A stretch of DNA of 64,000 nucleotides from SIG603 sp963621245 (GTDB lineage: Bacteria > Bacillota > Clostridia > Oscillospirales > Acutalibacteraceae), in the NCBI GenBank assembly GCA_963621245.1, contig CAVFCW010000003.1, forward strand, positions 156,711-220,710, read 5' to 3'. The translations under genes were made by a program, and so were the position numbers. The notes beneath the pieces were generated by a model. It was not told the origin of the DNA. It searched no databases and saw only the letters and a program-made list of their open reading frames with translations. Shown one piece after another: positions 51,033 to 60,272 of the stretch (position 1 is its first letter; each line of letters starts with the position of its first letter).

Positions 51033-52331
51033 TCAAATCTCCTCTTCACTCGGAAGAATGACGCTCAGAACCGCCTTGTCCTCGCGCATAAGCTCGTTAA
51101 GTCTGTTTTCAACGTCCTCGAGCGTTATGGAAGCGAAAGAATCTATGTAGGTGAAAATTTCACGGTTTCTGAATTCAAGTGAAATCATTGCGTTCGCAAT
51201 CGATGACGATGAGTTGAGGCCCTGAATATTCACTCCGTAAAGTGATTTCTTTGCAATTTCAAAGTCTTTCTCGTCAATTCCCTCTTTGCGAAGGCGTTTG
51301 ATCTCCTTGTTTATCTCCTCGGCAACACGCTTGGGGTCGCTGCTCTCGCCGCTGAATATCGTTGCGGCATATCCGTCGCCCTCAAAGAAATCGTAGCCGA
51401 ATGACGCCTCGTTGATGAGCTCCTCGTTATAAAGCTTTAGGAACAAGGGTGAAGCGTCCGATGCGATTATCTCGAGCAAAATCTCGGTTACAGCGATTGT
51501 TTTCTCGTCCGCAGAGCCGCCGGAAACATCCTCCTTAAAGCCGTACTGGAATATCGGAATACCGACAGAAAGTTTCTGCTCCTTGTAGTGAGTTACAACC
51601 TCGTCCGGCTCTTCGTCAAAAATTCTGCTTACGGTTACAGGCTCGCTGGGCTTAAGCATTTTGTCGCACATCTCAAGCACCAAATCGGGATTGATGTTAC
51701 CCGCAATCACAAGCGCCATGTTATTTAAGTTATAGAAAGTGTTGTAGCATCTGTAAAGATATTCGGGAGTGATTTGAGCAATGCTCTCCACCGTTCCGGC
51801 AACGTCCTTTTTTATCGGGTGAGTGAAATACATTCCCTCAAGAAGATTGAACATAACTCTCCAGCCCGGATCGTCGTCGTACATTCTTATCTCCTGACCG
51901 ATAATTCCCTGCTCCTTAGCAACGGTTTCCTCGGTAAAATACGGTTTCTGAACGAAATCGAGAAGTATCTCGAGGCTCTCGTAAACATTTTCGGTAGCCG
52001 AGAAAAGATAACAGGTCTGGTCAAAACTTGTGTAAGCGTTTGCATTGGCACCCGTCTTTGCGTATCTCTCGAATGCGTCGCCGTCCTCACTCTCGAACAG
52101 TTTGTGCTCAAGGTAATGCGCAATTCCGTCCGGCACCTTAGTCGGCATTTCCTCGTCGCTTCTCTTAAACTGCGAATCTATCGAGCCGTAATGCGTGCCG
52201 AAAATCGCATATGTCGTTCTGAATTCCGTCTTCGGATAAATATATATGTTAAGCCCCGACGGGTGCTTGCATGAAAGATAATAGTCGCCCGTTCTCTTGG
52301 AATCGGTTCTCTTGAGCTTATAATCAGCCAT
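51033..52331 (-). CDS. yfmH: M16-family peptidase YfmH/YmfH
   Basis: This 432-residue zinc peptidase-like protein has the inverted zinc motif 'HYLEH' near residue 72 and the distal Glu in 'AKEQGIIGQEIRMYDDDP'. Members pair with YfmF; in Bacillus the pair is linked to 5-aminopentanone modification of elongation factor P. The start is the ATG at 52331, preceded by GGGGGAGGATGAAA. It overlaps yfmF by 8 bp. Confidence 0.92.
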   Translation of the reverse strand: MADYKLKRTDSKRTGDYYLSCKHPSGLNIYIYPKTEFRTTYAIFGTHYGSIDSQFKRSDEEMPTKVPDGIAHYLEHKLFESEDGDAFERYAKTGANANAYTSFDQTCYLFSATENVYESLEILLDFVQKPYFTEETVAKEQGIIGQEIRMYDDDPGWRVMFNLLEGMYFTHPIKKDVAGTVESIAQITPEYLYRCYNTFYNLNNMALVIAGNINPDLVLEMCDKMLKPSEPVTVSRIFDEEPDEVVTHYKEQKLSVGIPIFQYGFKEDVSGGSADEKTIAVTEILLEIIASDASPLFLKLYNEELINEASFGYDFFEGDGYAATIFSGESSDPKRVAEEINKEIKRLRKEGIDEKDFEIAKKSLYGVNIQGLNSSSSIANAMISLEFRNREIFTYIDSFASITLEDVENRLNELMREDKAVLSVILPSEEEI

Positions 52332-53595
52332 TTTCATCCTCCCCCTTAAGAACATAAACGGTATCGAGCTGAACTTTTCTTGCCGCCTCGATTACATCTA
52401 TTCTCGTCACTTCGTCCACACGCCTTGCAACCTCGTCCGGCGTTAAGGTCTCCACGTTGAAAACCTGATTCATGTACCAGTTTTCCGTTGCAAAAAGAGA
52501 GTCGCCAATCGACTTGTAGGAGTTTATCATGGCAAGCTTTGCGTAAGTCAAATCGTCCTCGGTGAATCTGCCGTCCTGAACCGCCTTGAGCTGGTCGCTG
52601 ATTGCCTGTCTTGCGGCGTCGATGTTCTTGTTCTGAACTCCCGACTCAACGAACATGGCTCCCTTGACGTCGGTTATTCTCGAACCGCAGTAATAGCAAA
52701 GTCCCATTTTTTCACGAACGTTCATGAAAAGCTTAGAGCTCGGCGAACCGCCGTAAACAACGCTCATAACCTTTGTGGGGATGCTGTCCTCCTGAGTTAC
52801 TCCCGTGCGGTAGCCCATGACAAGCTTGGACTGGGAAATTCTCTGCGACTCGCAAACCTCTTTTAACGGGCCGGCCGAGAGCGTGATTTTGTTTGTTATG
52901 TGAGCAGGATCTCTGTCGTACTCCAAAAATCCCTTGAAACTGCGGCAAACCGAATCAAAGTTACAGTCTCCGCTGACAAACAGCTCGAACCTTGCCTCGC
53001 GCATAAGCTTAATCCAAGCCTCAATAAGTCTTTCCTTGGTGACCGCCGTGACGGTTTTTCTCGTGCCGTAACGGCTGATTGCGGCGGGCTCGCCCTCATA
53101 GAAAATCTCGAGTGCACGGCGCTTTGCCCACGACTTTTTGTCATTGTAATTTGCGTTTATGGTCTCCAAAAGCTGACGCTTTTCCTGGCGGATACTGTCC
53201 TCGGGAAAATATCCGTCGTCCTCGATGAGCGGATCGAAAACAGCCGAAGAAATAAGCTCTGTCAATCTCTCGGCGATGTTCTCGCCGTCAAAAGCATAGC
53301 GATTGCTTATTCCCGATGCTGCAACGGTCAATATCTGGTTATCGCCTATCTTTGAAAGTCCCGATGAGAGCGAAGCTCCGTAAAGTGCGCTCAAATATTT
53401 TGAAAGACTTCTGTAATCGGGAAAATCCTTTGTTACTCGTGATACTATCGACGGCATGAGTGCATTGCATGCGGCATATTCCTTATCAAGCGGAACAATC
53501 ATATTCACGCTTATTCTGACCGTCTTAAATTTCGGATCTATCAGATTTCTTGCTGTAATGTTATTCGCAAGCTCTCTAACCTTAAGTTCGGGCAT
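52324..53595 (-). CDS. yfmF: M16-family peptidase-like protein YfmF/YmfF (no zinc motif)
   Basis: This 423-residue protein has the M16 fold but no HxxEH motif in the N-terminal domain ('IVPLDKEYAACNALMPSIVSR' region), as in other YfmF proteins. It is presumably the non-catalytic partner of YfmH, which it precedes with overlap. The family glycine-rich 'VVYGGSPSSKLFMNVREKMG' is present. It is first in the long minus-strand run to recN, with its own promoter at 53706-53711. Confidence 0.9.
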   Translation of the reverse strand: MPELKVRELANNITARNLIDPKFKTVRISVNMIVPLDKEYAACNALMPSIVSRVTKDFPDYRSLSKYLSALYGASLSSGLSKIGDNQILTVAASGISNRYAFDGENIAERLTELISSAVFDPLIEDDGYFPEDSIRQEKRQLLETINANYNDKKSWAKRRALEIFYEGEPAAISRYGTRKTVTAVTKERLIEAWIKLMREARFELFVSGDCNFDSVCRSFKGFLEYDRDPAHITNKITLSAGPLKEVCESQRISQSKLVMGYRTGVTQEDSIPTKVMSVVYGGSPSSKLFMNVREKMGLCYYCGSRITDVKGAMFVESGVQNKNIDAARQAISDQLKAVQDGRFTEDDLTYAKLAMINSYKSIGDSLFATENWYMNQVFNVETLTPDEVARRVDEVTRIDVIEAARKVQLDTVYVLKGEDENG

Positions 53596-53705
53596 GTGAA
53601 AAATCTCTTTCCTAATTCAAATTCTGTTTAAATGAGACAAAATATTACTCTGCCTCTTATTTAATTGCACCAATCGAATAAACGCTTAGGGCAATGTTAC
53701 CTGTG

Positions 53706-53711
53706 ATTATA
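53706..53711 (-). promoter_or_regulatory. Extended -10 promoter for the yfmF-to-recN run
   Basis: On minus, TGTTATAAT has a perfect -10 (53706-53711) and the extended TG; the -35 is poor. It lies about 110 bp upstream of yfmF. The rest of 53596-53808 shows no gene. Confidence 0.55.
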
Positions 53712-53808
53712 ACATAACTCCCCCAAAAATAAAAGTACTATCAGCCTAAAGCGAATAAAATAAGCAGAATATTCATACAGAAATGAATATTTTTACAGCT
53801 TTGCACAT

Positions 53809-53842
53809 AAAAATAAAGGACAGAATGTCTCCGTCCTTTGTT
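53809..53842 (-). terminator. Terminator of the rsmA operon
   Basis: On minus, AAAGGACGG, loop GAGACATT, CTGTCCTTT (one mismatch) followed by ATTTTTAT. Confidence 0.82.
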
Positions 53843-53844
53843 TT

Positions 53845-54030
53845 TCAGAATTTTTTATTTTCAAGCAAAACGAAAATAATAAAAGCAAGTGCAATAATTA
53901 CAGCGGAAATTGATGCGCCGAGGCTCACAACGCTGCTGCCGAGCGGCCCCGCCACCATACCGATGACCGCAAGAACCGCCGCCGAGATTAAAAGCACGAA
54001 ACCGACAAGCTTTTCTATCTTGTTTACCAT
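53845..54030 (-). CDS. 61-residue membrane protein after rsmA
   Basis: A small protein with two hydrophobic helices (about residues 8-27 and 33-56), glycine-rich between them, and a basic C-terminus. It starts immediately after the rsmA stop (no gap), with GGCGGA as ribosome site, and is followed by a terminator. No family recognised; co-expression with rsmA is structural. Confidence 0.7.
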   Translation of the reverse strand: MVNKIEKLVGFVLLISAAVLAVIGMVAGPLGSSVVSLGASISAVIIALAFIIFVLLENKKF

Positions 54031-54900
54031 TTAATTTTCCGCCTTTCCAAGCTCTTCGCATAAAGCCGCAAGCTCACTAAGCTTCAATTCCTCCGCCCTC
54101 GCTCTTTCGTTAAGTCCAAGCGCCGCAAGAGCATTTTTAACCGTCTCCTTTGAAACGCCGAGTCCCGAAGAAAGCGAATTTGTGAGAGTTTTTCTTCTCT
54201 GACCGAAAGCCGCCTTTATGAGCTTGAAGAAATATTTTTCATCGCTCACTTTTGCGCCCGGCTCATCCAAAATCTTAAGTCTTATAACCGCCGAATCCAC
54301 ATTCGGAGCCGGCATAAAGCTTCCGCGATTTACTCGGAAAAGTATTTGCGGCTCGGCGTAATATCTGACTGCGGCACTCACCGCACCGCAAGCCCTTGTT
54401 CCCGGCTCGGCACAAAGCCTTTCAGCCGCCTCCTTTTGAACCATAACGGTTATGGAGCTTATCGGCAGTTTCTCCTCGAGAAGTCTCATGATGACGGGTG
54501 AAGTTATGTAATACGGAAGATTTGCGCAAACTGCAACCTTCTCTCCGCCAAACTCTTCGTCAATTAACTTTTTGAGGTCAATCTTCATGATGTCGTCATT
54601 AACGATTTTAACATTGTCGCAGTTTGCAAGCGTCTCGTCCAAAACGGGCAGAAGTCTTTTGTCAAGCTCTATGCTCACAACCTTTTTGCTCACTTTGCTC
54701 AGCTCGTAAGTGAGAACGCCTATGCCGGGGCCGACTTCAATCGCACCAGCCTCGTCACGCGCACCGCTCAAATCTGCCATCTTTGGGCAAACCGTGGGAT
54801 TGATAAGAAAATTCTGTCCGAGACTCTTGGCAAAGTTAACGCCGTGCCTCTCCATAACTTCTCTTATGTATGAAATATCAGATAATCTTGAATCACTCAT
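54031..54900 (-). CDS. rsmA: 16S rRNA dimethyladenosine transferase RsmA/KsgA
   Basis: This 289-residue enzyme dimethylates A1518/A1519 near the 3' end of 16S rRNA. It has 'KSLGQNFLINP', the SAM motif 'AIEVGPGIGVLTYELSK', and the catalytic 'VCANLPYYITSPVIM' (NLPY). The start at 54900 lies 4 bp after the upstream gene's stop with only a weak CCGGAA site, implying translational coupling; the longer frame to 54957 lies within the upstream gene. Confidence 0.95.
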   Translation of the reverse strand: MSDSRLSDISYIREVMERHGVNFAKSLGQNFLINPTVCPKMADLSGARDEAGAIEVGPGIGVLTYELSKVSKKVVSIELDKRLLPVLDETLANCDNVKIVNDDIMKIDLKKLIDEEFGGEKVAVCANLPYYITSPVIMRLLEEKLPISSITVMVQKEAAERLCAEPGTRACGAVSAAVRYYAEPQILFRVNRGSFMPAPNVDSAVIRLKILDEPGAKVSDEKYFFKLIKAAFGQRRKTLTNSLSSGLGVSKETVKNALAALGLNERARAEELKLSELAALCEELGKAEN

Positions 54901-54904
54901 ATGT

Positions 54905-57001
54905 TTAAATTCCGGTCTTGTAAATTCTTGTGTCGCCGTTTGAATAGACCAATTCAAAAAGCGATGCTATTTCGTCCTCGTCAACCGAGAAAGCAGCCTC
55001 TTCATAGCTTGAAACCTCTACAAAAGAGACATTGTATTTTTCATATAGCTCCAAATTCTCGGCTGGACTTTCATACATAGCTCTCTCGTCATAATACTCC
55101 TCTGAATAATCGAGGCCGTGATAGTATAAATAACTGCCCGAACCGCAAACGATGTTTCTTCCCGTCAAAACGGCAATGGCGTTGTTGTGGCGGTCGTCCG
55201 TCAAAACGGTAGCGTCGGGATCTGCATTCTCTGCAATAAACTCGGCGGCATTAACCTGTGAGGAATCGAGCAGACAATACTCCGAGTAAAGCTCTCTGCC
55301 AACCGTGAGAACGGCAGAAATCACGCAGAAGAACATAACGACCGCAGAAACGGCGTATTTAACAGCTTGGTTTGTTTTCATCTTGCGATAAACTTTTACC
55401 ATTAACTCAGCCGCAATACCAACGACAAACAGGTAACCGACATAAAGCAGTTTGTTGTTATCGTAAGTGTTCGGCTGGAACACCACAAGCTCGGCAATAA
55501 ACCAAATGAGCATGAACGGAGCCGCAGTAAAGGCATTCTCTTTTCCGCTTGTAAAAAAGCCGATAACAAAAGCTATCAGAACAATGCCCATGTTCTTAAT
55601 GTAGAACCAAATGTAAGTATCCGAAAGATTTGCCCAGTTAAAGTAACCGCGGATAAATCCACCGTTCGAAGCCTGATTAAACGTCCAAGTGAAAAGCTGA
55701 GGCAAAGCCAAAATGCAAACGATTAAAAGGTAAACGCCCCAAGTGAGAGCAAGATCTTTTATTCCGTTCTTTCTCACGTAAAGAACAAGTGAAAGAACGA
55801 TTGCCGCCACAAAAAGAACTGCGCCCGCAAGGCACACGGTCATATTAACCGAGGACTCACGAAGGTTTTCGCCAAATATCAAAAGGCTGTAAAGCGTAAA
55901 GAAAACAAGCAAAAATCCGAACACGGCTTTCGGAACTATACTCTTTAAATTGACGTTAAGCCCTATAAGCACCCAAACCGCACTTATAAGCGCAAGCGCA
56001 ACAAAGCTGTGAGTGTGAATCATCGGCAGTGCTCCGCCGAGAACGGCACAAAGAATAAAATTCCTCGTCTTTCCTTTGTCGGCGCCGAAAACAGCCTCAT
56101 GCAGAAGATACAGCACCGTGAAAAGAACCGCATAGCCGAAAAGCGTTGCCCTTTGCGGCAAAAGCATATCGACTATCACATTTACCCAGCGGATGTTGTT
56201 GTCCACAAGGTTTGTCGGCGTTTCGTAAAACTCCGTGAAAATTCTCGTGAAATTTCCCGTGCCCGAAAAAGGCAAAAAGAAAATAAATCCGAGTCCGCCG
56301 CACCAGAAGTAAAGCACCCATGCCACAAGTGCTTTTGCTCTGTCCTTAAGCCAGCTTTTTAAGAGCATCCATGCACCTAAAAACACCTGAAGTCCGGCAA
56401 AAAGCATCGGCAAACAGTAGGCAAGCTTTAAGTGACAGCCAAAAACATAAAGCGAGGACGAAATACTGTCCGACAAAAACGGATAGCCAAGCTTATTGCC
56501 CGGAAGTATCGAGTACATGGGTGGAAAAATCTTCTGCTCTGCTATGCTTGTGATAAAACCGAGGTGCATTGCCATATCGCCGTAGGTTGCCTGACTTGAA
56601 TAGACCTCGCCGTTTCTGAACTCAAGGCCGCTCAAGACAAGCACGAAAAATACAGCCGCCGTGAAAGCAATTATCACAAAGCTTACGGAAAAATCAAAAT
56701 TCGGTTTGAGATCTTTGATTTTTCCTTTGCCGAATTTCAGAAAGACAACGGCGCAAATTATCGCCATAAGAACCGCACCGAGCAGATGCGCCGTCACGGT
56801 AAAATCGAGGAAAAAAGCAAAGAGAATCGGCAGCCACTGGAGCATGACAGAGCCAAAAACACTGCCGACAAGCAGCCTTTGCCCTAAGCTTTTTTCACGC
56901 AGAACACTGAAAGAAATAAGCGCTCCGCCAGCCTGAAAGAGAAGAAAGTACAGCGTGGCAATTATATTGCCGACTGCACTTCCGTAAACCGCAAAGCCCA
57001 T
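54905..57001 (-). CDS. Large GT-C-like multi-spanning membrane protein
   Basis: A 698-residue protein with roughly 14 membrane helices and a soluble C-terminal domain of about 120 residues beginning near 'SSQVNAAEFIAENADPDATVLTDDRHNNA'. An acidic loop with 'SQATYGDMAMHLGFITS' after the third or fourth helix and the overall layout resemble GT-C glycosyltransferases that use polyprenyl-phosphate sugars. Family is inferred, not certain. It starts with AAGGAGGT inside the preceding CpXC gene (TGATG overlap) and is followed by rsmA. Confidence 0.75.
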   Translation of the reverse strand: MGFAVYGSAVGNIIATLYFLLFQAGGALISFSVLREKSLGQRLLVGSVFGSVMLQWLPILFAFFLDFTVTAHLLGAVLMAIICAVVFLKFGKGKIKDLKPNFDFSVSFVIIAFTAAVFFVLVLSGLEFRNGEVYSSQATYGDMAMHLGFITSIAEQKIFPPMYSILPGNKLGYPFLSDSISSSLYVFGCHLKLAYCLPMLFAGLQVFLGAWMLLKSWLKDRAKALVAWVLYFWCGGLGFIFFLPFSGTGNFTRIFTEFYETPTNLVDNNIRWVNVIVDMLLPQRATLFGYAVLFTVLYLLHEAVFGADKGKTRNFILCAVLGGALPMIHTHSFVALALISAVWVLIGLNVNLKSIVPKAVFGFLLVFFTLYSLLIFGENLRESSVNMTVCLAGAVLFVAAIVLSLVLYVRKNGIKDLALTWGVYLLIVCILALPQLFTWTFNQASNGGFIRGYFNWANLSDTYIWFYIKNMGIVLIAFVIGFFTSGKENAFTAAPFMLIWFIAELVVFQPNTYDNNKLLYVGYLFVVGIAAELMVKVYRKMKTNQAVKYAVSAVVMFFCVISAVLTVGRELYSEYCLLDSSQVNAAEFIAENADPDATVLTDDRHNNAIAVLTGRNIVCGSGSYLYYHGLDYSEEYYDERAMYESPAENLELYEKYNVSFVEVSSYEEAAFSVDEDEIASLFELVYSNGDTRIYKTGI

Positions 57002-57636
57002 CAGACCTCCTTGTATTCGGCAAGAAGCGTCTCGGCAAGCTGACGGTTCACCTCGAGAAAATCATTTTCTTCCGTGAAATTGAGCGAACGCAAAACCTCG
57101 GCGCTCTGCTCGTAAACTTCACCCTTTATAGTGTGGTAAACGGGCTGATCGTTGCCGGCAAGGAATATCGCAAATTCGAGTGAGCCGTCAACCTCCTTTT
57201 TGGAGAAATAGCAGTCCACATCTGTGTTTTGATAAGTCTTTGTGATAATTCCCCAAAGCGCGTTCTTGACAAGCTCGATTGCAACATCGTTGAAACCGGA
57301 ATCGAATATAAGGATTTTCTCCTTTAATCTTGCAAGGGAATCGACTCTTCTCTTTACAACATTTCTCAGTGATGAGGGCGGTTCTGCCGTATTGCCGCTT
57401 TGTCCCTGAGAATAAAGAACAACCATAAATCCGAGTGTGGGATCGTGGTAAACAAGCGGATAAGTTATCTGACAGGTGTAACCGCAACGCTCGCATCTGA
57501 AATCAAAGAGATCCTCACTTAGTATTCTGTCCTTGAGCTCGGGGTTATCGAGAACATTTATGCTCGTGTAAATTTCCATGTCGTGCGGAACAGCACAATT
57601 CGGACATGAAACCGATTTTGTTACCGAAGTTGACAT
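57001..57636 (-). CDS. CpXC-domain protein
   Basis: A 211-residue cytoplasmic protein with two CxxC pairs in the N-terminal third, 'SCPNCAVPHDMEIYTSINV' and 'FRCERCGYTCQITYPLVYHDP', the CpXC domain of unknown function and probable zinc site. The remainder is mixed alpha/beta. It overlaps the GT-C-like gene by 1 bp and follows a small helical protein by 4 bp. Confidence 0.85.
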   Translation of the reverse strand: MSTSVTKSVSCPNCAVPHDMEIYTSINVLDNPELKDRILSEDLFDFRCERCGYTCQITYPLVYHDPTLGFMVVLYSQGQSGNTAEPPSSLRNVVKRRVDSLARLKEKILIFDSGFNDVAIELVKNALWGIITKTYQNTDVDCYFSKKEVDGSLEFAIFLAGNDQPVYHTIKGEVYEQSAEVLRSLNFTEENDFLEVNRQLAETLLAEYKEV

Positions 57637-57640
57637 TTTT

Positions 57641-57925
57641 TTACTCCTTTTCTAAAAGCTTGTCGAGGTGCTCCTCGGCGCTTATAACACGCTTTAAGCT
57701 CTCGTCTATTTCTTTGCAATGCTCCTCGCACTCGGGAATATTCTGAGCACGAAGATTATTGTAGTAGTATCTTCCTATTTCTGCGTATTCTCTCTCGAGA
57801 GAAATTCTCTCGCATTTAATGACTGTTTTAAGTCTTGAGATAATGCCGTTTTTTCTTATAGACTCACTCACGCCGTCCTTTATATCGGAAGCCGTGACAA
57901 GTGCTTTCTTTATTTTATCGTTCAT
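57641..57925 (-). CDS. 94-residue helical protein of unknown function
   Basis: A charged, probably all-helical coiled-coil protein ('SLEREYAEIGRYYYNNL', 'CEEHCKEIDESLKRVISAEEHLDKLLEKE'). No family is recognised. It lies between the zinc-ribbon gene (12 bp) and the CpXC gene (4 bp) with a CGGAG ribosome site, so it belongs to the same operon. Confidence 0.72.
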   Translation of the reverse strand: MNDKIKKALVTASDIKDGVSESIRKNGIISRLKTVIKCERISLEREYAEIGRYYYNNLRAQNIPECEEHCKEIDESLKRVISAEEHLDKLLEKE

Positions 57926-57937
57926 AGTATGCTCCGT

Positions 57938-59038
57938 TTATTTTTCGATTTCTTCTGTTATGTAATACCAATATCCGTCACAATCGACAAAATTGATATA
58001 AAAATCTTTTGTTTTGGTTTTGCCGTCCGAAGTGAATCCAAGCTTGCACTTTGCGGTAACGGCGTCGTAGCCCTCAAATGTGCCGAAATCTGTCGCCTTG
58101 ACATATTGAAGAGTGATATCCGACCAATCGCCGTCAAAATCCGTGCCGCCGACAGTTTGAAGTTTATTGAATTCTTCCTTGCAGAGTACTTTTTCGCCGC
58201 CCGACAACTTACTGAGCTTGATTTTTTCCTCAACCGCTTCATTGCTCATATCTTTGCCCTCAAAGCTGAGTTCCATGAGCGACTTATAGTCGTAATCGTA
58301 AAAAGCATAAGCAATTTTGCTGAGTTCATAGTCTAAATAGATTTCATCGGGGTCATAGACCGACGAAACGGAAGACCATGTACTGTCTATACTCTCAATC
58401 ACCTCAAATATTGCTGGAACAAAAAAGCAAAGTACAACGAGAAAAATGAAAAATATGCTTAATTTTTTTGCCGTAACGGAACGTGTTTTTGTTCTTCTGT
58501 TTTTCTCCCAAGATACGGTTGTATCGGTTCGCTTGATTTTTATTTTTTTCTCTTTGGGTGTTTCATTTGTATTTGAGCTTTTTTTTAAAGCCTCACGGAT
58601 AATCTCCGCACTTTTTTCGGCTCTCGATTTATTAAGCTCATCAAGCTCCTTTTGCTCGGCTTTTTCTCTTTCATCGTAAGAAACCGCACGCTCGGTCGGT
58701 GCATAGGCGCTTTGATCGAAATTAAATCTCGAGAAATCATTGTAGCGTGTGTCGTTTGCAAAGTAGTCGAACCGATCGTCCCTCTGCTCGTACTCCTTGT
58801 ACTCCGAGTTGTTTCTCTCGTTTAAAAGTTCTTTCTCGGCAAATGTAAGACCGACATCGTCCTTTATGCCGGATTTCTCCTTGAAGTCTCCCGGTTTTAA
58901 AATAACTGCGTCCGTGTGATCCGTAGCAGGGCAGTCGTCGTCGCTTAAAAGGCCTTTTCCCTTCGAGATTGCAGAACCGCAGTACGGGCAAAACTTAGGT
59001 GTTCCCTCTAACGTCATTTTGCATTTTGGACATATCAT
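57938..59038 (-). CDS. Zinc-ribbon membrane protein
   Basis: A 366-residue protein with an N-terminal zinc ribbon ('MICPKCKMTLEGTPKFCPYCGSAI'; CxxC at 3-6 and 17-20), a long disordered charged region, one membrane helix (about residues 188-210, 'LSIFFIFLVVLCFFVPAIF') and a C-terminal extracellular domain of about 150 residues with a pair-like 'VTAKCKLGFTSDGKTKTKDF'. The start at 59038 has GAAGGGG; an ATG six codons earlier would place this site inside the gene. First gene of the run to 53845. Function unknown. Confidence 0.8.
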   Translation of the reverse strand: MICPKCKMTLEGTPKFCPYCGSAISKGKGLLSDDDCPATDHTDAVILKPGDFKEKSGIKDDVGLTFAEKELLNERNNSEYKEYEQRDDRFDYFANDTRYNDFSRFNFDQSAYAPTERAVSYDEREKAEQKELDELNKSRAEKSAEIIREALKKSSNTNETPKEKKIKIKRTDTTVSWEKNRRTKTRSVTAKKLSIFFIFLVVLCFFVPAIFEVIESIDSTWSSVSSVYDPDEIYLDYELSKIAYAFYDYDYKSLMELSFEGKDMSNEAVEEKIKLSKLSGGEKVLCKEEFNKLQTVGGTDFDGDWSDITLQYVKATDFGTFEGYDAVTAKCKLGFTSDGKTKTKDFYINFVDCDGYWYYITEEIEK

Positions 59039-59144
59039 ATGTTTTCCCCTTCCCATTCCGTTTGAATATTCGGTATCTTCATTTTATCCGATATCAGGAC
59101 TAAAATAAACCGTTCAAACGGTGAAATAAAGGCGTTTGTTTCTC

Positions 59145-60056
59145 TTATTCGGACTCTTTGAGTAGGTCAAAACACTTATTCACGCTGGTTCTGTCGGCTA
59201 TTCCCGCACAAAAACTTGTTGCAGAACCGCAAGCCGTGGCAAGAAGCATGGCGTCGTGCTTTGTGTATCCTCGGTTTATTCCCGCAATGAATCCCGCAAG
59301 CATCGAGTCGCCTGCGCCTGTTGTGTTGACAACCTCGCCCTTTGCTGTTCCGAATTTCTCCGCTCCGTCTTCGCTTACAAGAACGCTGCCATTCGCGCCA
59401 AGTGAGATAATCACGTTTGAAGCGCCGAGTTCTCTGAGTTTTTCTCCCAGGCGGATCAAATGCTCTTCGTCCTCTATTTTTTCACCGAAAAACTCTTCAA
59501 GTTCAAAATTGTTCGGTTTAATGACAAACGGCTTGAATTTCAAGAGATCTTTAAGCTTTTCACCCGCAACGTCCACCGCCGTTTTAATATTTTTCCCCTC
59601 AAAACGGCTCATAATGTAAGAATAAATATCGTTTGGAAGCGATGGCTGAATATTGCCGGAAAGAGTTACAAAGCTGCCGCACGGAATTTCTTCGATTTTC
59701 GAGAAAAACTCATTAAGGGATTTTTCACTGACAACAGGCCCCATGCAGTTGAGCTCGGTTTCTTCTTCTGCGTTGATTTTAACGTTTATTCGTGAAAATC
59801 CGCTTTCAAGCCTGACAAAATCGCATGCTATGCCTTTTTCCTTAAGCTGATTTTCTATTTCTGCTCCGCTCATACCGCCGACAAAACCGAGAGCGACAGA
59901 CGGTATTTCAAGGGACGAAAGCATAAGGCTCACATTTATTCCTTTTCCGCCGGCTGTTAAGCCCTTGCATTCGGGACGGTTTATTGTGCCGAGAACCAAC
60001 TTATCCTGAGCTAAAATCAAATCAAGACTCGGGTTCAGCGTGATTGTGTATATCAT
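59145..60056 (-). CDS. fruK: 1-phosphofructokinase-family (PfkB) sugar kinase
   Basis: This 303-residue kinase has 'LTAGGKGINVSLMLSSL' near the start and the C-terminal 'VNTTGAGDSMLAGFIAG' with catalytic Asp. 'YTITLNPSLDLIL' is typical of the 1-phosphofructokinase/tagatose-6-phosphate kinase group. The start at 60056 has GGAG; a TTG four codons earlier is less likely. No fructose PTS permease or FruR regulator is adjacent, so the exact substrate (fructose-1-phosphate or tagatose-6-phosphate) is open. Confidence 0.85.
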   Translation of the reverse strand: MIYTITLNPSLDLILAQDKLVLGTINRPECKGLTAGGKGINVSLMLSSLEIPSVALGFVGGMSGAEIENQLKEKGIACDFVRLESGFSRINVKINAEEETELNCMGPVVSEKSLNEFFSKIEEIPCGSFVTLSGNIQPSLPNDIYSYIMSRFEGKNIKTAVDVAGEKLKDLLKFKPFVIKPNNFELEEFFGEKIEDEEHLIRLGEKLRELGASNVIISLGANGSVLVSEDGAEKFGTAKGEVVNTTGAGDSMLAGFIAGINRGYTKHDAMLLATACGSATSFCAGIADRTSVNKCFDLLKESE

Positions 60057-60272
60057 TTGTTTCTCCAATTCATAATCCGCACATTATCGGTTTCTATTCT
60101 AACATAAACCGGCGTTTATTTCAATCGGTACAGTCGCATTGATAAGTTTGGGCTTGTTTATTTTGTGAAAAAAGATGCTTCAAAATTAAAAAAATATTTT
60201 GCAGAAATATATCTTGAAAAAGCCGTAAAAAAGTGTATCATTCTCTTGAAATTATATAAGGGGGAAATTAGT

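Noticed and set aside
50281..57000. Many plus-strand frames of 60-170 codons
   Set aside because: They are antisense shadows of lgt, yfmH, yfmF and the GT-C-like gene, without ribosome sites or domains.
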